From Ruminococcaceae bacterium BL-4 (lineage in GTDB: Bacteria; Bacillota; Clostridia; Oscillospirales; Acutalibacteraceae): a DNA stretch of 64,000 nucleotides. Position numbers and translations under genes: made by a program. The notes beneath the pieces were generated by a model, which saw nothing but the letters and a program-made list of their open reading frames with translations, ran no database searches and had not been told where the DNA came from. The stretch spans positions 372,001 to 436,000 of the forward strand of contig LR778134.1 in assembly GCA_902809935.1 (NCBI GenBank). Reading direction: 5' to 3'. Below, piece by piece: positions 52,818-63,087 of the stretch (positions within the stretch are counted from its first letter, which is position 1; every line of letters begins with the position of its first letter).

Positions 52818-54504
52818 ATATGTAGGAATTGCAACCGAAGGACTTAAAACGGCTATTCTCGAATCAATTACAAAAGCGCAGGAAAAAGGGACTCTGCCAA
52901 AAGGAGATGCCCCTGCTTTTGCACTGGAAATCCCCGCTGACCACAGCCATGGAAACTGGGCCTCTAATGCCGCTATGGTATCCGCCCGAACTTTTCATAT
53001 GGCTCCGCGCAAAATTGCAGAAGCAATCAAAGAAAACATTTCTCTTTCCGATACTTTCTTCCAAAACTGCGAGATCGCCGGCCCCGGATTTTTGAATTTC
53101 TTTTATAAGCCTAAATTTTACGCAGCAGTCCTTAATGACATCAATGCCTGCGGAAAAGATTACGGAAAAAGCGACTTTGGCGGTAAAAAACGAGTTCTTG
53201 TAGAATTTGTATCCGCCAATCCCACTGGGCCTATGCACGTCGGCAATGCCCGCGGAGGTGTTCTGGGAGATACCATGGCCTCCGTACTAGGAGAAGCTGG
53301 TTATCAAGTGGAACGGGAATTTTATCTAAATGACGCTGGAAATCAGGTCAATAAATTCGGCGCTTCTCTGGAGGCCCGCTATTTACAGCTTTATCAAGGA
53401 GAGGACGCTGTATCTTTCCCGGAGGATGGCTACAAGGGAGTCGATATTATTGAGCATGCAAAAAGCTTCTCCCAAAAATACGGCGATCAATATGTAAAAG
53501 TTTCTTCCGAAGAACGCCGCAAAGCACTGATCCAATATGCTCTGCCGCTCAATATCGAAGGATTACAGCAGGATCTTCTTAAATACCGAATTTGCTATGA
53601 TAACTGGTTTAAAGAATCCACGCTTCACAAAAACGGTGAAGTTGAAAAAGTGGTCGAGCTGCTTAAAGAAAAGGGCGCCACTTATGAAAAAGAAGGCGCC
53701 ACCTGGTTTAAAGGCGAAAATTACGGATCCGAAGATTTTGTTTTAGTGCGTAAAAATGGGGTTCCCACCTATGTCGTTCCGGATATTGCCTATCATTACA
53801 ACAAACTCGTTACCCGGAATTTTGATTACGCTGTCGACGTATTCGGTGCCGATCATCACGGCTATGTCCCGCGTTTAAAAGGTGCTTTGCAGGCCTTAGG
53901 AGTAGATACTTCCCGCCTGGACGTCGTTTTAATGCAAATGGTTCGCCTGATGCGAGACGGCGAAGTGATTAAAGCCAGCAAACGCAGTGGAAAAGCGATT
54001 ACTCTTGTCACACTTCTCGATGAAGTCCCTGTAGACGCCGCACGATTCCTCTTTAATCTGCGCGAACCAACCTCTGAAATCGATTTTGACCTTGACCTTG
54101 CGGTTCAGCAGGACAGCCAAAATCCTGTTTATTATGTGCAATACGCACATGCACGCATCTGCAGCGTAATGAAGAAACTAAAAGAAGAAGAAAATATGGT
54201 TCCACACCCCTGCACAGAAAAGGAACTTGCGCTTCTGAAAGCTCCCGAAGAGCTGGAACTCATTAATATTCTTTCTTCTTATACGGATGAAATTATAGAT
54301 GCTGCAAAAGAACTGAACCCTACCAGAATCACACGGTATGCGCTCAGCCTTGCTTCGCTGTTCCATAAATTCTACACCGCCTGCCGGATAAAGGGCGAAG
54401 AAGAACACCTCGCAGCAGCGCGCCTATTCCTCTGCCACGACACTGCCATTGTTTTGGAAAATGTTTTGGCACTCTTAAAAATCAACGCTCCGGAATCCAT
54501 GTAA
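52810..54504 (+). CDS. argS: Arginyl-tRNA synthetase
   Basis: Class I synthetase, 564 residues. HIGH-type SANPTGPMHVGNARGG near residue 133; a KMSKS-like KASKRSG near 385; C-terminal DALR anticodon domain ending in Met. The start at 52810 follows AAGGAGG and overlaps the DUF1934 gene. Confidence 0.96.
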   Translation: MSKYVGIATEGLKTAILESITKAQEKGTLPKGDAPAFALEIPADHSHGNWASNAAMVSARTFHMAPRKIAEAIKENISLSDTFFQNCEIAGPGFLNFFYKPKFYAAVLNDINACGKDYGKSDFGGKKRVLVEFVSANPTGPMHVGNARGGVLGDTMASVLGEAGYQVEREFYLNDAGNQVNKFGASLEARYLQLYQGEDAVSFPEDGYKGVDIIEHAKSFSQKYGDQYVKVSSEERRKALIQYALPLNIEGLQQDLLKYRICYDNWFKESTLHKNGEVEKVVELLKEKGATYEKEGATWFKGENYGSEDFVLVRKNGVPTYVVPDIAYHYNKLVTRNFDYAVDVFGADHHGYVPRLKGALQALGVDTSRLDVVLMQMVRLMRDGEVIKASKRSGKAITLVTLLDEVPVDAARFLFNLREPTSEIDFDLDLAVQQDSQNPVYYVQYAHARICSVMKKLKEEENMVPHPCTEKELALLKAPEELELINILSSYTDEIIDAAKELNPTRITRYALSLASLFHKFYTACRIKGEEEHLAAARLFLCHDTAIVLENVLALLKINAPESM

Positions 54505-54534
54505 TTTTGATCGCACAGAAAGGAGTTTTTGCCG

Positions 54535-55398
54535 ATGAATCTTTCAGACCCGCAAACGATTCGGTCAATTTTATCTCGTCATGGATTTTCGTTTAGTAAA
54601 GGACTGGGGCAAAACTTTTTGATTGACCCTTCTGTCTGCCCAAGAATGGCGGAAGCCTGCGGTGCAGACAAGGGAGTCGGTGTACTCGAAATTGGACCTG
54701 GAATTGGCGTTCTGACAAAGGAACTTTGCTCCCGCGCAGAAAAAGTAACTGCCGTAGAACTCGATCATCGGCTTTTACCGGTCCTTTCCGAAACACTTTC
54801 TGGTTTTTCCAACCTCCATGTAATGGAAGGCGATATTTTAAAGCTGGATCTTCCAGAGCTATTAAAAACAGAATTTCCCGGTTTAAAAATTGAAGTCTGT
54901 GCAAACCTTCCTTATTACATTACATCTCCGGTCATTATGGGCCTTCTGGAAGCAGATCTTCCTATTGACGCTCTGACTGTCATGGTTCAAAAAGAGGCAG
55001 CCGAGCGGCTCTGTGCTCTTCCTGGGACAAGGGCCTGCGGTTCGGTAAGTGCGGCCGTCTGGTTTTATTCCGAGCCTGAGATTTTATTCCCCGTAAAAAG
55101 GAATTGTTTTCTGCCCAGTCCAAAAGTAGATTCCGCTGTCATTCAGCTAAGAATTCGCAGCAATCCTTCGATCGATGTTCCTTCTCAAAAAGCTTTTTTT
55201 AGGACTGTTCACGCTTGTTTTTCCCAGCGTCGCAAAACCGTGCTGAATTCGCTTTCGGCAGGATTATCCCTTCCGAAAGAAAAAGCCAGGCAGGCGCTTT
55301 CTGAAGCAAAAATTCTTGAAAACCGCCGCGCTGAACAACTTTCAATGGATGAATTTGCGGCTCTTACACGCGCACTTTCAAAAGGAGAATTCATATGA
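54535..55398 (+). CDS. rsmA: 16S rRNA dimethyladenosine transferase RsmA (KsgA)
   Basis: Methylates the two adjacent adenines of helix 45. GQNFLIDPS near the start, EIGPGIGVLT SAM motif, and NLPYYITSPVI catalytic motif near residue 124. Length 287. ATG at 54535, nine bases after AAAGGAG, is preferred over the TTG at 54529. It overlaps the next gene by 4 bases. Confidence 0.96.
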   Translation: MNLSDPQTIRSILSRHGFSFSKGLGQNFLIDPSVCPRMAEACGADKGVGVLEIGPGIGVLTKELCSRAEKVTAVELDHRLLPVLSETLSGFSNLHVMEGDILKLDLPELLKTEFPGLKIEVCANLPYYITSPVIMGLLEADLPIDALTVMVQKEAAERLCALPGTRACGSVSAAVWFYSEPEILFPVKRNCFLPSPKVDSAVIQLRIRSNPSIDVPSQKAFFRTVHACFSQRRKTVLNSLSAGLSLPKEKARQALSEAKILENRRAEQLSMDEFAALTRALSKGEFI

Positions 55399-55589
55399 AA
55401 GAGAAATCGGACAAACAGCTTAGCTGGATTTTCTTTACGATTGCCTGCGTCTGCGCACTGATTGGAATGATTTTGAGTCCTCTTAATCAAGAGGCACTCT
55501 CGATCACCTTTTCCATGATCGCAGTGGTTATCGCACTTGGTGGAATTTTTCTTGCATTCGAGTCTCTTAAGCACTCTCAAAACCAATAA
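55395..55589 (+). CDS. Small two-helix membrane protein, unknown function
   Basis: 64 residues: helices at about 11-28 and 36-54 flanked by charged ends. Overlaps rsmA by ATGA and is followed by the deaminase gene after 15 bases, so it is co-translated. No family recognised. Confidence 0.75.
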   Translation: MKEKSDKQLSWIFFTIACVCALIGMILSPLNQEALSITFSMIAVVIALGGIFLAFESLKHSQNQ

Positions 55590-55604
55590 GGAGGAAAAAT
55601 CGTT

Positions 55605-56093
55605 ATGCTGCGAAAAGATAAAATCAACTACTATTTAGACATTGCCGAAACGGTTTCGGAACGCTCAACTTGTCTGAGAAAAATGTGGGGCGCAATTATC
55701 GTTAATAATGATGAAATTGTTGCCACCGGCTATAATGGTGCTCCAAGAGGCCGCGCCAACTGTTTGGATACCGGCGTCTGTATTCGTGAAAAATTAAAAA
55801 TTCCGCGCGGAGAACGTTATGAAATCTGCCGTTCCGTCCATGCGGAAGCAAATGCAATTATCAGCGCCTCCCGCAGAGATATGATCGGTGCCACTCTTTA
55901 TTTGGTGGGACGTGATGCCGCCACTAAAGAATATGTAGAAAATCCATCCTCCTGTTCCATGTGTAAACGCATGGTAATCAATGCTGGAATTTTACAGGTG
56001 ATTGTCAGAATTAATAAGACAGAATATAAAGCCTTTCCGGTTCATGACTGGATCGAAAATGATGAGTCTTTAAGCGGTACATTTGGATATTAA
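55605..56093 (+). CDS. dCMP deaminase family protein (ComEB-like)
   Basis: 162-residue zinc deaminase. Zinc motifs HAEANAII near residue 84 and PSSCSMCKRMVI near 122, and WGAIIVNNDEIVATGYNGAP, typical of dCMP deaminases that feed dTTP synthesis. Extra Cys in NCLDTGVCIRE could be structural zinc ligands, as in ComEB-type enzymes. The ribosome site is AAGGAGG. A strong terminator follows. Confidence 0.92.
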   Translation: MLRKDKINYYLDIAETVSERSTCLRKMWGAIIVNNDEIVATGYNGAPRGRANCLDTGVCIREKLKIPRGERYEICRSVHAEANAIISASRRDMIGATLYLVGRDAATKEYVENPSSCSMCKRMVINAGILQVIVRINKTEYKAFPVHDWIENDESLSGTFGY

Positions 56094-56131
56094 AAAATGC
56101 CTTTGCTAGGTTAACCCAGCAAAGGCATTTT
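56094..56131. terminator. Terminator after the dCMP deaminase gene
   Basis: AAAATGCCTTTGCT at 56094-56107 pairs with AGCAAAGGCATTTT at 56118-56131, T-rich on both ends; it likely also ends the convergent lipoprotein transcript. Confidence 0.88.
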
Positions 56132-56148
56132 CTTTATCTTTCTGTTTT

Positions 56149-57030
56149 TTATGCTGCTAATGCAGTGGAACTTGAGCTATTCACATTGTTGTCATTCGCA
56201 GATGCGCGCGCTTCATCCGGTATTGTAAAGTCATCTGCTTTACCAAAATTCGCGAAACTGATTTCAATATTCGCTGTACTGACATCGAGTCCAACTTCAG
56301 AAGGAGCCCCTGACTGTGTCGTTGCCTCTGAAAATAGATTCTTTATAACATCTGCCATATCCATCTGCATTTTGACCAAATACCCGGTCTTGGAGTCAAT
56401 CCAGAAATTCACAGAAATGCTCCCGAGATTATTATAAAGCTGTTCAAGCTTCTCTTCATCATCTCCAGCAATTGATTCTACTTCTTGAAGCAATGCATTG
56501 CTATCGAAAATCTTCTTTAAATTCTCTCCGGAAATGGTTCCTGTAATTTTAAGTGCATCCTGATCATTGACTTTTTCGGTGCCAGCTTCTTTAAAATCCT
56601 GCGCGATTTCTGTATAAAGTTCCAAGTCTTTCGACGGATCCACCTGATTTACCGTATCAGCAGAAGCAGCCTCCCAACCGGAACCAGTATTGGAATAAAC
56701 CAACATTTGATCATCCTTTTTCTCGCTGTAAATCTGCATCGTCTGTTTGCCGTAAATGCCCATATCAATCGTTCCATCTGCTTTGGTCTTTTGAGGATCC
56801 TTAAAAGAAGTACAATCAAAATTCATCTTCATATCCAAATTCATATTCATACCTCTAGCAGAGGCTCCAATTCCAAAATCCACGTTTAGCTTGCTGTTGA
56901 CGCTTTGTGCTTGATTTGTTTTTTCTGCCGCTGCCACCAATTTTTCTGCGGGCGTCTGTTGATTTCCACAGCCAGACAACATTGTCCCCACGAACGCTAA
57001 TGCTAAAATTCCGGTGATAACTTTCTTCAT
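56149..57030 (-). CDS. Lipoprotein with LppX/DUF6612-like domain (probable)
   Basis: 293 residues: type II signal peptide ending in lipobox LSGC, with Cys near residue 21, then a beta-rich domain with repeats of the GTIDMGIYGKQTMQIYSEK kind, and a flexible Ser/Asn tail. It resembles lipoproteins of the LppX/LolA-type fold that bind hydrophobic ligands; that assignment is tentative. ATG at 57030 is chosen, about 12 bases after AAAAGGA. Confidence 0.75.
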   Translation of the reverse strand: MKKVITGILALAFVGTMLSGCGNQQTPAEKLVAAAEKTNQAQSVNSKLNVDFGIGASARGMNMNLDMKMNFDCTSFKDPQKTKADGTIDMGIYGKQTMQIYSEKKDDQMLVYSNTGSGWEAASADTVNQVDPSKDLELYTEIAQDFKEAGTEKVNDQDALKITGTISGENLKKIFDSNALLQEVESIAGDDEEKLEQLYNNLGSISVNFWIDSKTGYLVKMQMDMADVIKNLFSEATTQSGAPSEVGLDVSTANIEISFANFGKADDFTIPDEARASANDNNVNSSSSTALAA

Positions 57031-57088
57031 ATTTATCACAATCCTTTTCTTTTCATAAATTTCTCCAATTTAATAAAGCAAATAAAAA

Positions 57089-58111
57089 TTATACTGCTTT
57101 AAAAATCATCGAGCGGCCAATCTCCTGCAATGTATGCGCTCCGCAAAGCTCCATTGTATCACAAAGTTCCGCCCTAAGCTTTTCCACATAAGTTTTGACC
57201 CCTTCTTTTCCGCCTCCATAAACCATGGTAACAAAAGGTCGTCCAATCAAAACGCCATCTGCACCGAGGGCAAGTGCTTTAAAAACATCAAGACCGCTCC
57301 GAATTCCTCCGTCTACCAGAATCGTCATTTTATCGCCGACTGCATCTGCAATCTGTGGCAAAACTTCGGCAGTAGCAGGGCATCCATCCAGCACCCTACC
57401 TCCGTGATTCGAAACAACAATTCCGGAAGCACCTGCTTCCAGCGCTTTTTTTGCACCTTTTACCGTCATGATTCCTTTTAGAAGGAACGGTTTCTGCGTC
57501 ATATGGATGATTCCTCTGAGCTCTTCGACCGTTTTTCTTCCTGCCGGAGGATTGAGATTTTTTAAGAACGGAAGGCCCGCCGCGTCAATATCCATCGCAA
57601 TCGCAAGTGGATCGGCTTTCTCTGCAAGCTTCAGCCGATCATTCAGCGTCTTAGGATCCCACGGTTTTACGGTAGGAATTCCCATCCCCCCGTTTTGTCC
57701 GATCACATTTGCCGCGCTCTCGAAAACTGCTGGATTTGTTCCGTCCCCGGTAAACGCAGCAATTCCATTTTCCGCACACGCAGAAACCAGAATTTTATTG
57801 TAAGCAAGGTCATCATACTTATCGCCGTAATGCAGCTGCATTGCACCAACAGGGGCTGCAAAAACCGGCAGAGAAAATTCTTTGCCAAAAAGGGAAAATG
57901 TGGGATCAGCCGAAGCACGATCTCCAATCGTATCCAAATTGACACAAATTTCCTGCCACTTCTGATAATTTCGAATAAAAACACTGCCGGTGCCCTTTGC
58001 GCCAGGACCGGGGATTCGATTCTTACAAGCCATGCCATTACAAACAGGACAGGCCTTACAAAAAGGCCCCATCTGTCCCTGTGCACTTTTTAAAATTTCT
58101 TCGTATGTCAT
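57089..58111 (-). CDS. FMN-dependent alpha-hydroxyacid oxidase family protein with N-terminal Cys cluster
   Basis: 340 residues; TIM barrel. FMN and catalytic residues: FAAPVGAMQ, SNHGGRVLDG with the catalytic His near residue 232, and LVDGGIRSGLDVFKALALGADGVLIGRP near 262-290. The N terminus adds Cys18, Cys21, Cys24 and Cys29 (C-x2-C-x2-C-x4-C), which could bind an iron-sulphur cluster or zinc. The family includes lactate oxidase and glycolate oxidase; the substrate is not predictable. No operon partner is visible. Confidence 0.9.
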   Translation of the reverse strand: MTYEEILKSAQGQMGPFCKACPVCNGMACKNRIPGPGAKGTGSVFIRNYQKWQEICVNLDTIGDRASADPTFSLFGKEFSLPVFAAPVGAMQLHYGDKYDDLAYNKILVSACAENGIAAFTGDGTNPAVFESAANVIGQNGGMGIPTVKPWDPKTLNDRLKLAEKADPLAIAMDIDAAGLPFLKNLNPPAGRKTVEELRGIIHMTQKPFLLKGIMTVKGAKKALEAGASGIVVSNHGGRVLDGCPATAEVLPQIADAVGDKMTILVDGGIRSGLDVFKALALGADGVLIGRPFVTMVYGGGKEGVKTYVEKLRAELCDTMELCGAHTLQEIGRSMIFKAV

Positions 58112-58178
58112 TTTTTTAACTCCATCTTTATAAAGTTACTTTTATTTTACCAGAATTTCTCTTTGATGGCAACAAAAA

Positions 58179-58201
58179 GCGGTGCCGTTTTCCGACACCG
58201 C
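58179..58201 (-). terminator. Terminator upstream of the hydroxyacid oxidase gene, after leuB
   Basis: Reverse-strand hairpin GCGGTGTCG/CGGCACCGC (one mismatch) followed by TTTTTGTTG. It ends the leuA-leuB transcript. Confidence 0.8.
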
Positions 58202-58211
58202 AAAAATTTAT

Positions 58212-59282
58212 TCAAATAAATTTCCGTACCAATTCGCCCATCTCTTTACAGGATACCTGCGGAAGCTGAGGCGAAGCAATATCCGCCGTACGTGCATGGT
58301 CTAACGCTTTTGTGACAGCTGCCTCAATTCCTTCTGCCGCCTCCGGCTCCTCTAAAGAATAGCGCAGCATCATAGCGCCGGAAAGAATCGTTGCGAGAGG
58401 ATTTGCTTTTCCGGTTCCAGCAATATCAGGCGCTGAGCCGTGAACCGGCTCATAAAGCCCTGACTTTCCGGCACCGAGACTTGCAGAAGCCAGCATTCCG
58501 ATAGAACCCGAAATCATAGAAGCTTCATCGGAAAGAATATCTCCAAAGATATTGGAGGTCACGATCACATCAAACTGCTTCGGATTGCAAACCAACTGCA
58601 TTGCACAATTATCAACATAAAGATTGGTGAGTTCCACTTCCGGGTACTCCTGTGCCATATCAGCGACTGTTTTACGCCATAGGCGGGATGATTCCAGCAC
58701 ATTTGCCTTATCGACGCTGCAGAGTTTTTTATTGCGCTTCATTGCCATTTCAAAACCCTTGCGTGCAATCCTGCGAATTTCCGGTACTGAGTATTTTTCG
58801 GTATCATAGGCATAAATGTTTCCATTTTTTTCTCCGCGGCCCCGTTCACCAAAATAAATTCCACCGGTAAGCTCCCGCACAATGAGAATATCAAGATTTT
58901 CTCCAATAATTTTGCTCTTAAGCGGAGAAGCTTCTCTCAACTGTGGAAAAATAACCGCCGGGCGCAGATTGGCAAAAAGTCCTAAAGCCCCGCGAATTCC
59001 AAGCAGTCCCGCTTCCGGACGGTTATTTCCGGGCTGATTATCCCATTTAGGGCCTCCAACCGCACCCAAAAGGGTACTGTCTGCCGCTTTGCAGCAATCG
59101 ATTGTTTCCTGCGGCAGTGGAACCCCTGTCGCATCGATCGCGCTTCCGCCTAAAAGTGCCTCCCTAAATTCCATCGAAAATCCATATTTTTCGCCTGCTT
59201 TTTCGAGCGTTTTCATCGCTTCTTCGACGATCTCCGGCCCAATTCCGTCCCCTTTGAGGACTACGATATGATACGTATTCAT
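58212..59282 (-). CDS. leuB: 3-isopropylmalate dehydrogenase
   Basis: 356 residues. [14 protein letters not shown] at the start, [10 protein letters not shown], and [19 protein letters not shown] near residue 270, as in LeuB. Third step of leucine synthesis. Its start overlaps the leuA stop by 4 bases. Confidence 0.96.
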   Translation of the reverse strand: MNTYHIVVLKGDGIGPEIVEEAMKTLEKAGEKYGFSMEFREALLGGSAIDATGVPLPQETIDCCKAADSTLLGAVGGPKWDNQPGNNRPEAGLLGIRGALGLFANLRPAVIFPQLREASPLKSKIIGENLDILIVRELTGGIYFGERGRGEKNGNIYAYDTEKYSVPEIRRIARKGFEMAMKRNKKLCSVDKANVLESSRLWRKTVADMAQEYPEVELTNLYVDNCAMQLVCNPKQFDVIVTSNIFGDILSDEASMISGSIGMLASASLGAGKSGLYEPVHGSAPDIAGTGKANPLATILSGAMMLRYSLEEPEAAEGIEAAVTKALDHARTADIASPQLPQVSCKEMGELVRKFI

Positions 59283-61012
59283 TCTTCTGCCTCCTTCTGA
59301 TTCCGTAAAACTGCACGGTTTACCGCACAGATAATTCCTTTAATTGATGCCATACTGATATTCGGATGCACCCCAACGCCGAAAATATCACGTCCCTTGG
59401 GATCCTGAAGCTGAATATAAGAAACTGCCTTACTGTCCGCACCGGCATCGATTGCATGTTCACGATAAGTTACAAACCGATAATTCTTGATTCCAACCTG
59501 TTCCAAAGCCTTAAAGAAAGCATCGATCGGGCCATTTCCAATGGCGCTGACCGGATGGTCTTCGTGATGGAAACGAATATTTCCTTCAAAATGAACCGCA
59601 GACGGAGTATCCTCATCAGAATCGCTTTCGTCGTCGCTCAGCCGCTCTTCATAAAGCTTATAAGACTTGAGATGATAAGGCGCCTGCAGATCCAAATATT
59701 CTTTGCGGAAAATATGAAAAATCTCACTGGGGATCAATTCTCTTCCCGCAGCATCACACGCTTCTTTGATTGCCGCACCAAATTCCGGATGCATCGCTTT
59801 TGGCAGATCGAATCCGAAGCTCTGCTGCATTACGAAAGCAGCGCCGCCTTTTCCGGACTGGCTGTTAATACGGATAATCGGCTCATATTCTCTGCCTACA
59901 TCCGCGGGGTCAATCGGCAGATACGGAACCTCCCAATAAAGGGATTCATGTGCATGCATATAATCGATTCCCTTTTTAATTGCATCCTGATGGGATCCGG
60001 AAAATGCAGTAAAGACCAGATTTCCCGCATAAGGATGGCGGTCATGCACCCGCATGTTGGTACATTTTTCGTAAACGTCGCGAATATGACGAATATTGGA
60101 AAAATCGAGGTGTGGGTCAACCCCTTGACTGTAAAGATTCATCGCAAGATTCATAATATCTACATTGCCGGTGCGCTCCCCGTTTCCAAAGAGAGTTCCC
60201 TCTACCCGTTCTGCTCCGGCCATCAGAGCAAGCTCTGTCGCTGCAACGCCGGTGCCGCGGTCATTATGCGGATGCAGACTAATAATCGCACGGTCGCGTC
60301 CCTTTAAATGACGAATAAAATATTCGATCTGATCTGCATGAGTATTAGGGGTACACATCTCTACCGTATTGGGCAGATTCAAAATTACTTTTTTCTCCGG
60401 CGTTGCCCCCAAAGTATCCAGCACCTCTTCGCAGATCTTTACCGCGTTATCCATCTCAGTGCCTGAAAAGCTCTCTGGCGAATACTCATAGCGAATATTG
60501 GCCCCGCTCCTTTTGATCTCTTCTTCCGTCAAGCGACGAACCAGTTTTGCGCCCTCCACTGCAATGTTGATGACTCCCTGCATATCCGTTTTAAAAACCA
60601 CTTTACGCTGTAAGGTAGAAGTGGAATTATAAAAATGCACAATCACATTTTTAGCGCCTTTGATTGCCTCAAAAGTTTTGCGAATCAGATGCTCTCTGGC
60701 CTGCACCAATACCTGAATCGTCACGTCGTCCGGGATCAAATTCTTTTCGATCAGTGTTCGGCAAATTTCATATTCGGTCTCTGAAGAAGACGGAAATCCA
60801 ATTTCAATCTCTTTAAAACCGATTTCAACCAGAGTCTTAAAATAAAGCAGTTTTTCTTCCAAATTCATTGGATCTACCAATGCCTGATTTCCGTCGCGCA
60901 GATCTACGCTGCACCAAACCGGCGCCTTATTGAGTATCTGATCCGGCCACGTGCGGTCCGGCAGAGAAACCGGCTGAAACGGAATGTACTTTTTACAACC
61001 CTCATACATCAT
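59279..61012 (-). CDS. leuA: 2-isopropylmalate synthase (long LeuA form)
   Basis: 577 residues of the long, yeast-like LeuA type, opening [17 protein letters not shown]. Catalytic motifs: [14 protein letters not shown] near residue 36 and [11 protein letters not shown] near 245. The C-terminal third is the regulatory domain that senses leucine. First committed step of leucine synthesis, preceded by a Leu-type T-box. Confidence 0.96.
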   Translation of the reverse strand: MMYEGCKKYIPFQPVSLPDRTWPDQILNKAPVWCSVDLRDGNQALVDPMNLEEKLLYFKTLVEIGFKEIEIGFPSSSETEYEICRTLIEKNLIPDDVTIQVLVQAREHLIRKTFEAIKGAKNVIVHFYNSTSTLQRKVVFKTDMQGVINIAVEGAKLVRRLTEEEIKRSGANIRYEYSPESFSGTEMDNAVKICEEVLDTLGATPEKKVILNLPNTVEMCTPNTHADQIEYFIRHLKGRDRAIISLHPHNDRGTGVAATELALMAGAERVEGTLFGNGERTGNVDIMNLAMNLYSQGVDPHLDFSNIRHIRDVYEKCTNMRVHDRHPYAGNLVFTAFSGSHQDAIKKGIDYMHAHESLYWEVPYLPIDPADVGREYEPIIRINSQSGKGGAAFVMQQSFGFDLPKAMHPEFGAAIKEACDAAGRELIPSEIFHIFRKEYLDLQAPYHLKSYKLYEERLSDDESDSDEDTPSAVHFEGNIRFHHEDHPVSAIGNGPIDAFFKALEQVGIKNYRFVTYREHAIDAGADSKAVSYIQLQDPKGRDIFGVGVHPNISMASIKGIICAVNRAVLRNQKEAEE

Positions 61013-61104
61013 CTTAAAACAGCTCCTTTTCTATCAATCAAACTGGTTTACCGGCCTTCTCTAAAACCAACCGAGAATTTCATTGACTGTGCGGATTTTC
61101 CCAC

Positions 61105-61375
61105 AAAAAAAGTCCCAAAGGCAGAAATCATTCTGTCTTTGGGACGAATCTATTCGTGGTACCACCCAAGTTCAGTTCCGCAAAGGAACCCTCAGCAGCC
61201 TCTATCAAGGCCACGGCTCTGATAACGCTGCCGCTGCGTCCGGCCCTACTGAATCGGAACCGGCGGCTCAGGGATGAGCTATCCGCATTAATTCCTCTAC
61301 CGGCTCACACCATCCGCCGGTTCTCTGAAAAAGGGACTCATGCCTTATTCCCGTCATTGCCTTTTTAAAATTGAA
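61105..61375 (-). ncRNA. T-box leader of leuA-leuB
   Basis: Reverse-strand leader with T-box core TGGGTGGTACCACG (61155-61168), then a terminator hairpin GTCCCAAAGACAG/CTGCCTTTGGGAC (61112-61124 with 61133-61145) and T7. Stem I lies between about 61265 and 61370. An AGCTCATC stretch within it could carry a CUC (Leu) specifier; this is my reading, not a folded structure. Confidence 0.9.
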
Positions 61376-61383
61376 TTTGTCTT

Positions 61384-61411
61384 ATTATAACACCTGGCCT
61401 TACTTTGTCAA
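61384..61411 (-). promoter_or_regulatory. Promoter of the leu T-box transcript
   Basis: Reverse-strand TTGACA (61406-61411), 16-base spacer, TATAAT (61384-61389). It overlaps the end of the phosphatase gene. Confidence 0.85.
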
Positions 61412-62163
61412 GAGCCTTTTTTAGGAGTTTCTGGGGTTTTCTTCTGAGAATTCTCTTTCTGCTTGTCTTTTTCTCCAAAAGCCTCATCGGCAGCTTCCCG
61501 CGCTGCGTTAATGATCTGGCGGGATATATCATCCGGATCGGCCTTTTCCCGCGGCGGAATTGTTTCGCAGACCTCCGCCACCATCGAACGCATCCAAAGT
61601 CCGGGAATGATCTGCATCGTATAGCCGCAGCCACTCTGCGTCATCCAATCATAAAATTTTGCGCGGGGCAAACCATAAGTGCTGAGAATTGACATCAAAG
61701 AACCGCCATGTGCCACAATAACGGCGCTAGTCGTTCCAGAGCGAAGCATCCCGTTTACAATTTTTTCAAAGGCAAGACAGGTTCTCTGCATAAAAATGCC
61801 GCCGGATTCTCCTCCCTCTGGGGTATAGGCTTTTCCCGACTCCATCCATTGGGCAAAATGTGGGTCTTTCGCTGCAAGTTCTTTTGCAGTCTTTCCTTCC
61901 CATTCTCCAAAGCTGATTTCTCTGAGGTCACGAATTAAAATTGGTTTCGCTTCCGGATAAAGGATCTCCATCGTTTCTTTGCAGCGCTTAAGCGGACTGC
62001 AAAAATAGGCCTGTGCTTTCGGATACTCATAGTTTTGCTTTAATTTTTTAAGTTCCGCAATTCCCTCTTTGCAAAGTGAAGAATCGGTACTGCCGATATA
62101 CTGTCCGAGAAGATTTCCTTCGGTTAAACCATGCCGAATCAAATGGATTGTATAAGATTGCAT
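61408..62163 (-). CDS. Histidine phosphatase family protein
   Basis: 251 residues; LIRHGLTEGN gives the catalytic His near residue 10, and AHGGSLM holds the second His. It is of the phosphoglycerate mutase/CobC-like group. A charged, low-complexity tail (Lys/Glu, about 225-251) is unusual. ATG at 62163 with AAAGGAGC upstream is chosen; the frame to 62214 is upstream leader. Confidence 0.9.
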   Translation of the reverse strand: MQSYTIHLIRHGLTEGNLLGQYIGSTDSSLCKEGIAELKKLKQNYEYPKAQAYFCSPLKRCKETMEILYPEAKPILIRDLREISFGEWEGKTAKELAAKDPHFAQWMESGKAYTPEGGESGGIFMQRTCLAFEKIVNGMLRSGTTSAVIVAHGGSLMSILSTYGLPRAKFYDWMTQSGCGYTMQIIPGLWMRSMVAEVCETIPPREKADPDDISRQIINAAREAADEAFGEKDKQKENSQKKTPETPKKGS

Positions 62164-62205
62164 ACTTTCTGCTCCTTTAGTGATTTGACTACAAAATACA
62201 GTGGG

Positions 62206-62234
62206 TTTACACATTGTTATTCTTACGATATAAT
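62206..62234 (+). promoter_or_regulatory. Promoter of the XRE-type gene
   Basis: TTTACA (62206-62211), 17-base spacer, TATAAT (62229-62234). A TGTC-N10-GACA inverted repeat at 62243-62260 just downstream could be an operator, possibly for autoregulation. Confidence 0.8.
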
Positions 62235-62282
62235 ATACATTATGTCATTTATAATCGACAAAAGCTGACAGGAGATTTTACC

Positions 62283-62966
62283 ATGAACAATCATTTTCCG
62301 CGTATTTTAACTCTTCTGCGAAAAGAACGAGGGCTCAGCCAAAAGGAGGTTGCGGCCTCACTGGAGATCTCACAAGCACTTCTTTCACACTACGAAAAAG
62401 GGATTCGGGAATGCGGACTGGATTTCGTGGTAAAAGTTGCCGAATATTATAAAGTTTCCTGCGATTATCTTTTGGGATTATCGCCCCATCAAAATGGTGC
62501 AACGATCAAAGTCTCTGATCTTTCGGATGACACAAAGCCAAATTCACGCAAAAAGCGTGATGATACAGATGACAATCCCGATCGGAAACTACTTGCAAGT
62601 TCCCTGAGCCTTTTATATCAAATTTTAAAAAGCTGTAGCTGTGAGCCTCTGACCTCTTCGGTAACTGCTTATCTGGAAACCGCCATATACCGTACTTTTC
62701 GGCTTTTATATTCCAGCAACCCCAAAAATCCTCAGGCCATGTTTACTATTTCGCAAAATCAAGCAGCCGGAAAAGCAGAGGCCTCTATGGTTCTTGCTTT
62801 GAATGCTGCGCAATGCCTTGCGCTGGGAGAAACGATCGAAGATAAAAAGGGACTTCCCAAAGACCATATTCCGCAGCTAACGCCGGAAAAGCTTTCTGCT
62901 GCTTATCCGAACCTTGCACCGGCTCTTTTTTCCCTGCTTCAAAAAGCAGAAAATCATTTTTCCTAA
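62283..62966 (+). CDS. XRE-family transcriptional regulator
   Basis: 227 residues. N-terminal HTH of the Cro/CI type at about 6-60, with the GLSQKEVAASLEISQALLSH helix-turn-helix and CDYLLGLS at its end. The remaining part, from about 95, is a helical domain of unknown role. Divergent from the histidine phosphatase, it may regulate itself or that gene. The ribosome site is AGGAGA. Confidence 0.9.
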   Translation: MNNHFPRILTLLRKERGLSQKEVAASLEISQALLSHYEKGIRECGLDFVVKVAEYYKVSCDYLLGLSPHQNGATIKVSDLSDDTKPNSRKKRDDTDDNPDRKLLASSLSLLYQILKSCSCEPLTSSVTAYLETAIYRTFRLLYSSNPKNPQAMFTISQNQAAGKAEASMVLALNAAQCLALGETIEDKKGLPKDHIPQLTPEKLSAAYPNLAPALFSLLQKAENHFS

Positions 62967-63087
62967 AAAAATAAAATATCTTTATTATTATAACGGTTTT
63001 TGTTTCTCTTGTAAATGAAGCTTCTTAATAGATTTTACAAAAGCCAAGGGCCTCTTAAAAAGTTTTGTGAAAGGATTGATTTTCCGC

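Noticed and set aside
61083-61368. Forward frames of 64-70 codons between leuA and the phosphatase
   Set aside because: They cover the reverse-strand T-box leader and terminator, which explain the region fully.
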